This document shows, in pieces, positions 1 to 7,705 of a DNA stretch of 9,764 nucleotides. The position numbers were made by a program, and so were the translations under genes. The notes under the pieces are model-generated. The model ran no database searches and was not told the origin of the DNA. It saw only the letters and a list, made by a program, of their open reading frames with translations. The stretch is taken from positions 5,391 through 15,154 of the forward strand of contig JAHZIE010000060.1 of the NCBI GenBank assembly GCA_019419895.1, in the 5' to 3' direction. Position 1 is the stretch's first letter, and every line of letters begins with the position of its first letter. The stretch is from Clostridiales bacterium. GTDB lineage: Bacteria; Bacillota; Clostridia; Oscillospirales; Acutalibacteraceae.

Positions 1-1728
1 AGCATCCGCGAGTACAAAAAAACCGCCATCCTGACACCGTTTTTAGTCATTGTTGAAGTAATTCTTGAATGTATCATTCCGTTCATTATTGCCAAGCTGG
101 TAAATGAGATGCAGGCGGGCTGCGGGATGGATGTCATCATTAATTATGGTATCCAGCTGGTGGTCATGGCCGTTTTGTCCCTGATTTTCGGCGTCGCCGC
201 GGGGAATACCTGCGCCACCGCTTCAACAGGTTTTGCCCGCAACCTGCGCAAAGACATGTTTTACCGCATCCAGGATTATTCCTTTGAAAACATCGATAAA
301 TTTTCAGTGTCCAGCCTGGTTACTCGTATGACAACCGACGTGGTGAATGTGCAAATGTCCTTCATGATGATCATCCGCATTGCGATCCGGGGGCCGCTGA
401 TGCTGATCTTCTCCTTCATTATGGGGTTCGCTATGGGCGGCCGTCTCGCCATAATCTTTCTCATCACTATTCCACTGCTGGGTATTGGGCTGGTTTTGGT
501 TATTCGGGCGGCCACGCCGATTTTCCGCAGGGTATTCCGCAAATACGACGCGCTTAACGACTCCGTTCAGGAAAACGTACAGGCCATGCGGGTGGTGAAA
601 AGCTATGTGCGCGAAGATTACGAGAAAAAGAAATTTGCCTCGGCCGCGGAGGATGTCTGCAAGGACTTCACCCGCGCTGAACGCATTATGGCCCTGAATA
701 ACCCTATGATGCAGTTCTGCGTCTATGCGGGAATGGTGTTTGTGCTGTCCTTTGGTTCTTACGCTGTCATTACCAGCCAGGGCGCTGAAATCGCGGTTGG
801 TCAGATGTCCGCTATCCTTACCTACAGCTTCCAGATCCTCATGAGCCTGATGATGTTGTCTATGGTATTCGTCATGATCACCATGTCTATGGAATCAGCC
901 GAACGTATTGTTGAGGTCCTGACGGAAAAGAGCAGCTTGACCAGCCCGGAAAACGCCCTCACAGAAGTGAAGGATGGGTCCATCGATTTTGACAATGTCA
1001 GTTTCAAGTATTCCCAAAAGGCGGAACGAATGGCGTTGGCCGGTGTAAATCTGCACATCAGATCGGGGGAAATCATCGGTATCCTGGGCGGCACCGGTTC
1101 GTCCAAGTCCACCCTGGTTCAGCTAATCCCCCGCCTATACGACGTTACCGAAGGCTGTGTCAAGGTGGGCGGCGAGGATGTGCGCAAATATGATTTAGAC
1201 GTCCGTCGCAACAATGTGGCTGTGGTTTTGCAGAAAAATGTGCTTTTCAGCGGCACCATCAAGGATAATTTACGCTGGGGCAATCCAGACGCCACTGATG
1301 AAGAGCTTTTGGAAGCCTGCAAGCTGGCTCAGGCGGACGAATTCATCCAGCAGTTCCCCCAAAAATATGATACGTGGATTGAACAGGGCGGTTCCAACGT
1401 TTCCGGCGGGCAGAAGCAGCGTTTGTGTATTGCCCGAGCGCTCCTGAAAAAGCCCAAGGTTCTCATCCTGGACGATTCCACTAGTGCCGTGGATACGCGT
1501 ACCGACGCTTTGATACGCCAGGGCTTCCGCCAGTTTATCCCTGAAACCACAAAAATCATTATCGCGCAGCGTGTCGCCTCTGTGCAGGACGCCGACCGCA
1601 TCATTGTGATGGACGGCGGCCGTATCAGCGACATTGGCAGCCATGATGAATTGATGAAAACCAGTGAGATCTACCGAGAAGTGTATACTTCCCAGAATAA
1701 GGCAGGTGATCAAGATGGCGAAAACTAA
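1..1728 (+). CDS. ABC exporter half-transporter with degenerate ATP site (5' truncated by window edge)
   Basis: Fused membrane and ATPase half of an ABC exporter in the cytoplasmic membrane. The frame is open from base 1 (S-I-R-E-Y-K-K...), so the gene starts outside the window, probably only about ten codons upstream judging by the usual N-terminus; the ATG at 109 is internal. The visible 575 residues give a six-helix membrane domain (about 10-270) and then a nucleotide-binding domain. Seen motifs are Walker A GGTGSSKST (363-371), signature VSGGQ (467-471), Walker B ending LDD with Asp492 where the catalytic Glu normally sits, and Gln523 in place of the switch His (IAQR). Asp plus Gln is the hallmark of the degenerate-site subunit of heterodimers such as TM287/TM288 and BmrC/BmrD. 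The next gene overlaps its 3' end by 14 bases and encodes the complementary half. The substrate cannot be read from the sequence; multidrug or lipid-like compounds are usual for the family. Confidence 0.93.
   Translation, partial: SIREYKKTAILTPFLVIVEVILECIIPFIIAKLVNEMQAGCGMDVIINYGIQLVVMAVLSLIFGVAAGNTCATASTGFARNLRKDMFYRIQDYSFENIDKFSVSSLVTRMTTDVVNVQMSFMMIIRIAIRGPLMLIFSFIMGFAMGGRLAIIFLITIPLLGIGLVLVIRAATPIFRRVFRKYDALNDSVQENVQAMRVVKSYVREDYEKKKFASAAEDVCKDFTRAERIMALNNPMMQFCVYAGMVFVLSFGSYAVITSQGAEIAVGQMSAILTYSFQILMSLMMLSMVFVMITMSMESAERIVEVLTEKSSLTSPENALTEVKDGSIDFDNVSFKYSQKAERMALAGVNLHIRSGEIIGILGGTGSSKSTLVQLIPRLYDVTEGCVKVGGEDVRKYDLDVRRNNVAVVLQKNVLFSGTIKDNLRWGNPDATDEELLEACKLAQADEFIQQFPQKYDTWIEQGGSNVSGGQKQRLCIARALLKKPKVLILDDSTSAVDTRTDALIRQGFRQFIPETTKIIIAQRVASVQDADRIIVMDGGRISDIGSHDELMKTSEIYREVYTSQNKAGDQDGEN
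1704..1709 (+). promoter_or_regulatory. Shine-Dalgarno site deciding the start of the second ABC half
   Basis: AGGTGA, followed by TC, matches the 16S 3'-end complement and lies 5 bases before the ATG at 1715, inside the last codons of the upstream gene. It supports the MAKTNANT start over the in-frame ATG at 1664, which has no comparable site and would make a long overlap. The arrangement implies translational coupling of the two halves. Confidence 0.8.
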
Positions 1729-3646
1729 CGCCAATACTGTTCCTTCTACGACAGCTCGGGGCCAGCGCGCGCCCAAAGGCGTCTTGCGCCGGCTGTTGCG
1801 GACGCTGTTCGAGTTTTATCCGGTTCTGCTGCCTGTCACCATGGTGTGCATTCTTATCAACGCCATCGTCAGCGCCATGCCGGCTGTATTTATGCAGAAT
1901 GTCATCGCTGTTGTGGACGACAGTTACAAAAGCGGCGACTGGTCGTCTGTATCCCGGCGTATCCTGACTTATGTCGCCATTCTCGTTGTTATGTATGTCA
2001 TCAGCCTCATTGCCGGCGCCTTCTACACCCAGATGATGGCCATTATTACGCAGGGATCTTTAAAAAAGCTGCGTGAGAAAATGTTCAGCCACATGCAGGA
2101 TCTTCCTATTAAATACTTTGATACCAACGGCCACGGCGATATTATGAGCTATTACACCAACGATGTGGATACCCTGCGCCAGCTCATCAGTCAGAGCCTG
2201 CCGCAGATGACGATTTCCGGCATTACGCTGCTTGTCGTATTCTGCATTATGGTATATTACAGCGCTATTCTTGCCTTGCTGGTTGTTGCAGGGGTTGTCT
2301 GCATGGTAATTGCCGCCCGCGCCATTACCAAGCGCTCCTCCAAATACTTTCTCCGCCAGCAGGTTACAATCGCCAAAGCGGAAGCCTTCATGGAAGAAAT
2401 GATGACAGGCCAAAGGGTCATCAAGGTATTCTGCCATGAGGAAACCGCCAAGGCCGATTTTGACAAAGTAAACGGCGAAATTTTTTATAACGCGCGCAAC
2501 GGCAACCGCTTCGCCAACATTCTGATGCCTTTGCTGGGAAATATCGGGAATGTGATGTATGTTGTGGTTGCTCTGGTGGGCGGCGCCCTGCTGCTGACAG
2601 ACGTACCGAATATCAGCATTTCCGGAATGGCCTTCAGTATCAGCATTGTTGTGCCGTTTCTGAATATGACAAAACAATTTGCCGGATCCGTGGGCCAGGT
2701 GTCCAATCAGATTAATATGGTCATTATGGGCCTCGCGGGAGCACATCGTATTTTTGCCCTGCTGGACGAGCAGCCGGAGGAAGACGAAGGTTATGTGACT
2801 TTGGTGAATGCCAGGGAGAACGCCGACGGCAGCTTAACTGAGTGCGGGGATCACACAAACGTTTGGGCATGGAAACATCAGCACCATGACGGTACCATCA
2901 CCTACACCCGCCTGCAGGGGGATGTCCGCTTCTTTGATGTCAACTTCGGCTATACGCCGGAAAAAACAGTGCTGCATGATATTTCCCTGTATGCAAAGCC
3001 GGGGCAGAAGGTTGCCTTTGTTGGATCTACCGGGGCTGGCAAAACCACAATTACCAACCTGATCAACCGTTTTTACGATATCAGCGATGGAAAGATCCGA
3101 TATGACGGTATTAATATCAACAAAATAAAAAAATCCGATTTGCGCCGTAGTCTTGGTATAGTTCTTCAGGATACAAACCTCTTCACCGGCACGGTTATGG
3201 ACAATATCCGCTACGGAAATTTGGACGCGTGTGATGAGGAATGTATCGCCGCGGCGGAGCTTGCGGGCGCTGATGATTTTATCCGCCGCCTTCCCAATGG
3301 ATATAATACGATGCTGACCGGTAACGGGGCAAATCTCAGCCAGGGGCAACGGCAGCTGCTTGCCATTGCCAGAGCGGCTGTGGCTGATCCGCCCGTCATG
3401 ATCATGGATGAGGCGACCAGTTCCATTGATACCCGTACGGAAGCCATTGTACAGCGCGGCATGGATGCTCTAATGTCGGGACGTACGGTATTTGTCATCG
3501 CTCATCGTCTTTCCACAGTTCGAAACTCCAATGCTATTATGGTATTGGATCATGGACGCATTATTGAGCGCGGCACCCATGAGGATCTCCTCAAGCTGAA
3601 GGGCACCTATTATCAACTGTATACCGGCGCGCTGGAGCTGGATTAA
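1715..3646 (+). CDS. ABC exporter half-transporter with catalytic ATP site
   Basis: Partner half of the heterodimeric exporter, 643 residues from the ATG at 1715, chosen for its Shine-Dalgarno site. The basic N-terminus is followed by a six-helix membrane domain (about 25-345) and a nucleotide-binding domain. Seen motifs are Walker A GSTGAGKTT (437-445), signature LSQGQ (541-545), Walker B IMDEATSS with catalytic Glu566, and switch His597 (IAHR). The LSQGQ signature would face the degenerate Walker motifs of the first half, while this subunit's intact Walker A/B would face the first half's VSGGQ. That is the TM288/BmrD side of such dimers. Between the membrane and ATPase domains lies an extra linker of roughly 40 residues (about 362-400, containing VWAWKHQHHDGT), which I recall from clostridial members but not from the classical exporters. 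The gene ends before a strong terminator, so the pair is probably a two-gene unit or the tail of a longer operon. Confidence 0.94.
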   Translation: MAKTNANTVPSTTARGQRAPKGVLRRLLRTLFEFYPVLLPVTMVCILINAIVSAMPAVFMQNVIAVVDDSYKSGDWSSVSRRILTYVAILVVMYVISLIAGAFYTQMMAIITQGSLKKLREKMFSHMQDLPIKYFDTNGHGDIMSYYTNDVDTLRQLISQSLPQMTISGITLLVVFCIMVYYSAILALLVVAGVVCMVIAARAITKRSSKYFLRQQVTIAKAEAFMEEMMTGQRVIKVFCHEETAKADFDKVNGEIFYNARNGNRFANILMPLLGNIGNVMYVVVALVGGALLLTDVPNISISGMAFSISIVVPFLNMTKQFAGSVGQVSNQINMVIMGLAGAHRIFALLDEQPEEDEGYVTLVNARENADGSLTECGDHTNVWAWKHQHHDGTITYTRLQGDVRFFDVNFGYTPEKTVLHDISLYAKPGQKVAFVGSTGAGKTTITNLINRFYDISDGKIRYDGININKIKKSDLRRSLGIVLQDTNLFTGTVMDNIRYGNLDACDEECIAAAELAGADDFIRRLPNGYNTMLTGNGANLSQGQRQLLAIARAAVADPPVMIMDEATSSIDTRTEAIVQRGMDALMSGRTVFVIAHRLSTVRNSNAIMVLDHGRIIERGTHEDLLKLKGTYYQLYTGALELD

Positions 3647-3686
3647 TCTGTCATTTATTCGCGCAAGTCCGCAAAGGAAAATCATC

Positions 3687-3732
3687 CTCGGGCAAAATCT
3701 TCCCCATGGAAGCTTTTGCCCGGGATTTTTTT
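3687..3732 (+). terminator. Rho-independent terminator after the ABC exporter pair
   Basis: CGGGCAAAA-T-CTTCC pairs with GGAAG-C-TTTTGCCCG around a CCAT loop, with one T/C mismatch in the stem. Seven T residues follow at 3726-3732. It begins 40 bases past the ABC stop codon and is a strong intrinsic terminator on the + strand. Confidence 0.92.
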
Positions 3733-3810
3733 GCGGAGAATGCAAGAATTGAAATATATTTCGTCCGTTTTGATTTTATAACAATGGAAAGTGATTTTTT
3801 CCTGCCGGCA

Positions 3811-3840
3811 GAATCCAGCCTTTTTTTCGTAACTGGATTC
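3811..3840. repeat. Inverted repeat upstream of the glycosidase promoter (possible operator)
   Basis: GAATCCAG (3811-3818) and CTGGATTC (3833-3840) form a perfect 8-base inverted repeat with a 14-base T-rich spacer. It lies 23 bases upstream of the putative -35 box. The centre-to-centre distance of 22 bases is about two helical turns, compatible with a dimeric regulator, but it could also be a weak hairpin. The regulator is unknown. Confidence 0.4.
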
Positions 3841-3863
3841 CTAAAAAATTATCGAAACCCCAC

Positions 3864-3892
3864 TTGCCTTTTTAACTTTCGTTTGATATAGT
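3864..3892 (+). promoter_or_regulatory. Probable sigma-A promoter of the cellulase-like gene
   Basis: TTGCCT (3864-3869, 4/6 to consensus), a 17-base spacer and TATAGT (3887-3892, 5/6). A TGA at 3884-3886 provides the TGN extended -10 element. It lies after the ABC terminator and about 50 bases before the ATG at 3942, so the downstream gene is probably transcribed on its own. Confidence 0.65.
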
Positions 3893-3941
3893 GATACCGA
3901 GCTAAGATCTATTTGGTCTCATCAATAGGAGGGTTGAGAGA

Positions 3942-5204
3942 ATGCAGGACGAAAAACTCGCAATTTCTTTTTGGCCTTGGGGATTATTTGACACTTGCGG
4001 CAACGGCATATATCATAACTGCGACCTAAAAATGAAAGAAACGGCTGAACGGGGATTTAACTGTGTCCGTATGGAAAGCGGAGCGGGTCTTTTCTGCTCC
4101 CCTGACGGCGTTCCGCGGGGAAAGATTCAACTGAATCCGCCCTTCGGCAAATTTTCAAAACTGATACGGCAGATGAACACTTTGCGGCAGGGCGGATTAT
4201 GCGATATCAAAGATCGTCTGCTCAACATTTTTCAAGCCGCCGACCACTATGGGATAAAGATTATCCTTTCCAGTTGGTTTTTCCTCCATACCAACTGGTT
4301 TTTGGGGGATGAAATCAATAATCCAATATTCGCCCTTTCCACCAAAGAAAAGATATTCTATTTTGCGGACGAGCTCAACCGTATTCTCTCCTTTCTTCAG
4401 CAAAACTGTCTTATTCACTGTGTTGCCTTTGCCGAAATATTTAATGAATTTGACGGTCTGCCCTTTTCTGGGGAATACCATGCTTGGGAGCCTTCCCATG
4501 AAGAGGCCGCTCTTCTGAGGAAATGGCATGAAGACGCCGTCGATAAATTAAAGGCAGACCATCCAGATATTCTATTCGCTTATGATTCCTCCTCTCCCGA
4601 TATCATAGGAGAACTGATTCCACAGAATATTGATATCTTAAATTTTCACAGTTATTTCATGTGGCCAGTTTACAATCTTTTTGAACAGGGTATGATCTCC
4701 TGGGAAGCGTCAGAACCAGAAATTCCGGAAAGTACTGCCAAATTTTTAAAAATGGAACTCAGAACCGCCGACATCATCAAGGAAATAGGAAAACCCTTGA
4801 TGACAGGTCGAGGCTGGGCGACACGGGTCAGGCTATATGCCGATATTGATGAAACAAAGCTGAAACGGCTGGAGTGTCTGCTCCAGCAGGAACTGGAAAA
4901 AAATCAAGAAAAATACCGCTCAAGGATGAAAGCTAAAATTGAGCAAGCCATCTGTATTCGAAACAGCTTTGTCCCTCACGCTAGGCTTGTCATGGGCGAA
5001 GGGGTTACTTATTGCGCTTCTAGCCAGCTTTTATTTGAAGAAAAAAGTGATTTGTATTGGGAATTATTATATGAACAGGCGAAGTTCCTCAGCAGCAAGA
5101 ATTTTTATGGGGCGGTCGTCAGAACCAATAGCGGCCCTGAGGATCCCTCTTGGACTATGCGCCGGGAGGACTATTTAAAAATAAACAGGTTGTTTTTAAA
5201 GTAA
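3942..5204 (+). CDS. Cellulase-like (beta/alpha)8 glycosidase, cytoplasmic
   Basis: A 420-residue protein with AGGAGGG (3927-3933) 8 bases before the ATG. It has no signal peptide or membrane helix, so it should act in the cytoplasm, probably on an imported oligosaccharide or glycoside; this is inference. The opening ISFWPWGLFDT, then ERGFNCVRME, IKIILSSWFFLHT, FAEIFNEFDGLPF and later ILNFHSYFMWPVY follow the order of beta-strand motifs in clan GH-A TIM barrels. They resemble the proteins annotated as cellulase-like family in Firmicutes. Glu169 in the N-E pair of IFNEFDG fits the acid/base after strand 4, and Glu353 in VMGEGV is the best candidate for the strand-7 nucleophile. A Lys/Glu-rich helical stretch (about 305-330) precedes the last strands. 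No sugar transporter or regulator lies next to it, so the substrate cannot be inferred. The fold class is fairly secure; the exact family and activity are not. Confidence 0.75.
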   Translation: MQDEKLAISFWPWGLFDTCGNGIYHNCDLKMKETAERGFNCVRMESGAGLFCSPDGVPRGKIQLNPPFGKFSKLIRQMNTLRQGGLCDIKDRLLNIFQAADHYGIKIILSSWFFLHTNWFLGDEINNPIFALSTKEKIFYFADELNRILSFLQQNCLIHCVAFAEIFNEFDGLPFSGEYHAWEPSHEEAALLRKWHEDAVDKLKADHPDILFAYDSSSPDIIGELIPQNIDILNFHSYFMWPVYNLFEQGMISWEASEPEIPESTAKFLKMELRTADIIKEIGKPLMTGRGWATRVRLYADIDETKLKRLECLLQQELEKNQEKYRSRMKAKIEQAICIRNSFVPHARLVMGEGVTYCASSQLLFEEKSDLYWELLYEQAKFLSSKNFYGAVVRTNSGPEDPSWTMRREDYLKINRLFLK

Positions 5205-5264
5205 GCTTTACCGGCGTTAGGGGCATAAACGTATTTTAATCAATCCTTCCTCCCTTGTTAAAGT

Positions 5265-5296
5265 AAAAACCTTCCGAACAAACGGAAGGTTTTTTT
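5265..5296. terminator. Bidirectional intrinsic terminator between convergent genes
   Basis: AAAAACCTTCCG and CGGAAGGTTTTT form a perfect 12-bp stem with an AACAAA loop. The + strand reads into T7 and the - strand into T5. It lies 60 bases after the glycosidase stop and 16 bases beyond the ATPase stop on the other strand, so it ends both transcripts. Confidence 0.93.
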
Positions 5297-5310
5297 ATTT
5301 TGCGGGAACG

Positions 5311-5991
5311 CTATTCAGCGGCCAGGCCATCCTGCTCAAAGCCCCGCAGGCGCGTCAGTTTTCCGCAGTCCATTTCACAGACAGTATCACATAGGGCCTC
5401 AATATCCTCCGCGTAATGGGATGACATCAGGATGGTGACTCCTTCCTGCTCGCACAATTCCCTCAGAAGCCCCCGGATATCTTCGACACCATGCTTATCC
5501 AGCCCATTCATCGGTTCATCCAGTATCAGCATTTTCGGTTTCTCCATAATTGCCTGGGCAATCCCCAGCCTATGGCGCATGCCAAGGGAAAATTTTCCCA
5601 CATGCTGCTTGCTGTTGGGATCCAGGCCAACACGCTCTATTGCCGAACAGACTCGTTCTTTATCTGCTGCCCGGCGGACGGAAGCGAGCAGCTGGAGATT
5701 TTTTACCGCGCTGAGGGAAGGGATAAAACCGGGGTCCTCGATGATAATGCCGATATCCTGGGCGGCGGAAGGCACAACCTTCTCCCCGTCCACGAAAATT
5801 TTCCCTTCTGTGGGCTGCATAAATCCACAGATGCACTTAAACATCACCGTCTTGCCGCTGCCGTTTCTCCCAATAATCCCGTGAATTTTCCCCCTGGCAA
5901 AGGAAACTGAAACCTGATCCAGGGCGGTAAGGTTTTTAAATCGTTTTGTTACGTTTTGAAGGGACACCATCGGTTCTTCCACTGCAATCAT
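5311..5991 (-). CDS. ABC transporter ATP-binding protein, LanF/BcrA-like with E-loop
   Basis: Stand-alone ATPase of up to 226 residues that should energise the two permeases encoded just upstream (34-base gap). Motifs seen are Walker A GRNGSGKT (41-48), signature SLGMR within KFSLGMRHRLGIAQAI (135-139), Walker B MLILDEP (154-160, Glu159) and switch His192 (SSH). The Q-loop glutamine is replaced by Glu85 in GIIIEDPGF. A glutamate here (the E-loop) is characteristic of lantibiotic-immunity LanF proteins and is also common in BcrA-like ATPases, so a role in peptide or antibiotic efflux and immunity is likely, though not proven. The start is uncertain: AAAGGA lies only 1-2 bases before the ATG at 5991 but about 10 before the in-frame GTG at 5982, and a further ATG lies at 5970. 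It is the last gene of the - strand operon, ending at the bidirectional terminator. Confidence 0.88.
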   Translation of the reverse strand: MIAVEEPMVSLQNVTKRFKNLTALDQVSVSFARGKIHGIIGRNGSGKTVMFKCICGFMQPTEGKIFVDGEKVVPSAAQDIGIIIEDPGFIPSLSAVKNLQLLASVRRAADKERVCSAIERVGLDPNSKQHVGKFSLGMRHRLGIAQAIMEKPKMLILDEPMNGLDKHGVEDIRGLLRELCEQEGVTILMSSHYAEDIEALCDTVCEMDCGKLTRLRGFEQDGLAAE

Positions 5992-6025
5992 TTCCTTTCT
6001 CTGCTGTTTTTATCAGGCGCCGCTG

Positions 6026-6883
6026 TCAGGTATCCTTGCGCGAAAAGATGATTATCGAAACGGAAGACAACAGAATACTGCCGCCCAATAGCACCGCGAT
6101 TACCGCCGGCAGGGTGGGCGCATATTGATTGAATGGGCTAAGGGCACCCATATAAGTCCATGAAAGGGGGGATACATAGTAAGAGAAATTCCCATAGAGA
6201 ATCAGCCCCACATAATTGGTGAAGTAAGCCCAGAAGGTAAAAAAGGCCGCTACCACAATCCCCATGCCAGGCTTGACGGCAATATTAAAAAACAGTATCA
6301 GCGTACCGATAAATATTCCCACCAGCCAGGCGAGAAGAAGGCTCCACAGGGTCGCGGCCAAAGGTGAAAAGGCGTCCATAATCCGGTAATCAAAAGAGTT
6401 TAGGACGTTGGAGATTCCATAATCATGGGGCAGCATGGGGTCAGCCGCGAGAGAACGGAGGACACCCCCCCAATCAGAGGAAAAACCAAGGACCGGAAGC
6501 AAAACAAGCAGCATCGCCCCATAATAGAAAAGAGGCAAAATAAGAGAAGCGACGCAAATATACACCAGCTGCCCCCGGATCCACGACTGCTTTCCCGTCC
6601 GTATCATCAAAAACGGGGTATGCCTGTCCTGAAAGGGGGCGTTGCTGAACAGCAGGGCCAGGACGCCGCCGTAAAAGAGCATCATGGTCGGAGCGGAAAA
6701 GGAAAAGGGGAAAATCCACGGCGTCACCCTCGTCCCGCTTTTCAGGCAAAATTCGGTCACCCAGCCCATATTCCAAAGGGCAAAGGCAAGAAAGCACGCG
6801 GCAATTGTGCAGGCCGCCGCGTTTCCGCGCCACTTCTTCAGATTCACGCCGGCACAGAGGAAAGAAAGCTTCCATTCACGCAT
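6026..6883 (-). CDS. ABC-2-like permease subunit (second of two)
   Basis: A 285-residue multi-pass membrane protein. Hydrophobic segments are visible at about 21-40, 61-79, 105-134, 174-199, 205-231 and 255-280, giving six predicted helices with little soluble mass. The stretch NAPFQDRHTPFLMIRTGKQS after helix 2, in the expected coupling-helix region, recalls the R-T-G-k/r-x-x-W pattern I know from small Firmicutes ABC permeases. The start is firm: AAAGGAGG (complement at 6891-6898) lies 7 bases upstream of the ATG. The start overlaps the 3' end of the preceding permease by 8 bases, so the two are translationally coupled and probably made in equal amounts. With its partner and the ATPase it would form a LanFEG-type complex. 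The transported molecule is inferred only from context. Confidence 0.82.
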   Translation of the reverse strand: MREWKLSFLCAGVNLKKWRGNAAACTIAACFLAFALWNMGWVTEFCLKSGTRVTPWIFPFSFSAPTMMLFYGGVLALLFSNAPFQDRHTPFLMIRTGKQSWIRGQLVYICVASLILPLFYYGAMLLVLLPVLGFSSDWGGVLRSLAADPMLPHDYGISNVLNSFDYRIMDAFSPLAATLWSLLLAWLVGIFIGTLILFFNIAVKPGMGIVVAAFFTFWAYFTNYVGLILYGNFSYYVSPLSWTYMGALSPFNQYAPTLPAVIAVLLGGSILLSSVSIIIFSRKDT

Positions 6884-7652
6884 GTTTCTGCCTCCTTTGT
6901 ATATTCATCACCGCGAAAAATCCCAAAATCCCACAGATAATCAAAGCGATGAGGGCCTTTACCCCCAGGGTGGCCCAGGGGGTGGCCATTGTCACTTCCA
7001 ACTGCAAAATCAACACTGGGCTCAGATACGGAGGAATTGTACTGCTTGGAATTAAACGGAGCAATAGTATATAAAGCACCAGGGGAGCGGCTAAAACAGC
7101 CATCCGGTTGGGCACCAGTGAACCAAACCAGGCGGCAACTCCCGCTATGATAGCGCTGGAAAGGGAGATATTTGTCAATTTCATAAGCAGATACAGGACT
7201 AATTTTCCTTCTTCCAGCAGCACGCTGTAACCGCCACCATCGCCCGACGCTCCATCCCAGAAGGGTATCCCTCCCATCAGAAGGAAGAACAGGCATAACA
7301 GCATACCGGCAAAGGTGGCGCAAAACCCCATGAGGACAGAAAAGAGGTACTGACTCCCGGCATAGGCACGGGTGCCGGAACGGATCGTCCAGAAATTCAG
7401 CATGCCGCTGTTTTCATCCTGGGCGTAGCTCCCCGCGAAGGGCAGGGCGGGCAGCATACAGACGACGATGCTGAACACCCCGCTTCCATCCAAAACATTA
7501 ACAATTCCTTCCAGCGCATTGGTTCTCATTTTGGTATTTGCCGCAATGGGAAGCAGAACAACGGCTGTCAGGAGAACGGTAAGATAAAAATTCGGCTCGG
7601 TGAAAGCGCGCCGGAAATTTGCCAGAAAGATAGAACGCTTCATCCGCTTCAC
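6876..7652 (-). CDS. ABC-2-like permease subunit (first of two), GTG start
   Basis: A 258-residue polytopic membrane protein with a basic N-terminus (KRMKR) and six hydrophobic segments at about 21-39, 57-75, 102-128, 158-178, 182-200 and 228-250. After helix 2 it has LPFAGSYAQDENSGMLNFWTI followed by RSGTRAY. This resembles the loop preceding the Arg-containing motif in the partner permease, so the two are probably distant homologues forming a heterodimeric channel. I chose the GTG at 7652 because GGGGGG of the Shine-Dalgarno site is 5 bases upstream; the ATG at 7643 would be 14 bases away. It follows the small secreted-type protein gene by 53 bases with no terminator between, so it should be co-transcribed with it. 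Its 3' end overlaps the next permease by 8 bases. Confidence 0.82.
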   Translation of the reverse strand: MKRMKRSIFLANFRRAFTEPNFYLTVLLTAVVLLPIAANTKMRTNALEGIVNVLDGSGVFSIVVCMLPALPFAGSYAQDENSGMLNFWTIRSGTRAYAGSQYLFSVLMGFCATFAGMLLCLFFLLMGGIPFWDGASGDGGGYSVLLEEGKLVLYLLMKLTNISLSSAIIAGVAAWFGSLVPNRMAVLAAPLVLYILLLRLIPSSTIPPYLSPVLILQLEVTMATPWATLGVKALIALIICGILGFFAVMNIQRRQKHA

Positions 7653-7656
7653 AGAA

Positions 7657-7669
7657 TCCCCCCTTACTT
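7657..7669 (-). promoter_or_regulatory. Strong G-rich ribosome binding site, repeated upstream of the lipoprotein gene
   Basis: On the - strand this reads AAGTAAGGGGGGA, followed by TTCT and the GTG start at 7652. It decides the GTG start of the first permease. The identical 13-mer occurs at 9306-9318 before the lipoprotein gene. Confidence 0.7.
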
Positions 7670-7705
7670 ATTCCCATATAGCAATGTTATGAAATCCAAT
7701 ATAAA

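Noticed and set aside
1664..1714. Longer N-terminus (MRSTEK...) for the second ABC half
   Set aside because: No good ribosome site before the ATG at 1664. The ATG at 1715 has AGGTGATC at ideal spacing, and a short overlap is typical for coupled partners.
1270..1776. 168-residue open frame on the - strand
   Set aside because: It is an antisense shadow of the conserved ATPase domain of the first ABC half, with no recognisable motif. The same holds for the other antisense or frame-shifted open frames over the ABC and glycosidase genes.
2060..2746. 228-residue His/Asn-rich open frame on the - strand
   Set aside because: Antisense to the membrane domain of the second ABC half; the composition is explained by complementing hydrophobic codons.
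3706..3891. 61-residue open frame on the + strand after the ABC pair
   Set aside because: It starts in the loop of the intrinsic terminator, runs through its T-tract and the glycosidase promoter, has no ribosome site and shows low-complexity Phe-rich content.
6425..6940. 171-residue basic open frame on the + strand
   Set aside because: Antisense to the permease gene. The Pro/Arg/Lys-rich composition is typical of the complement of membrane-protein codons, and it has no ribosome site.
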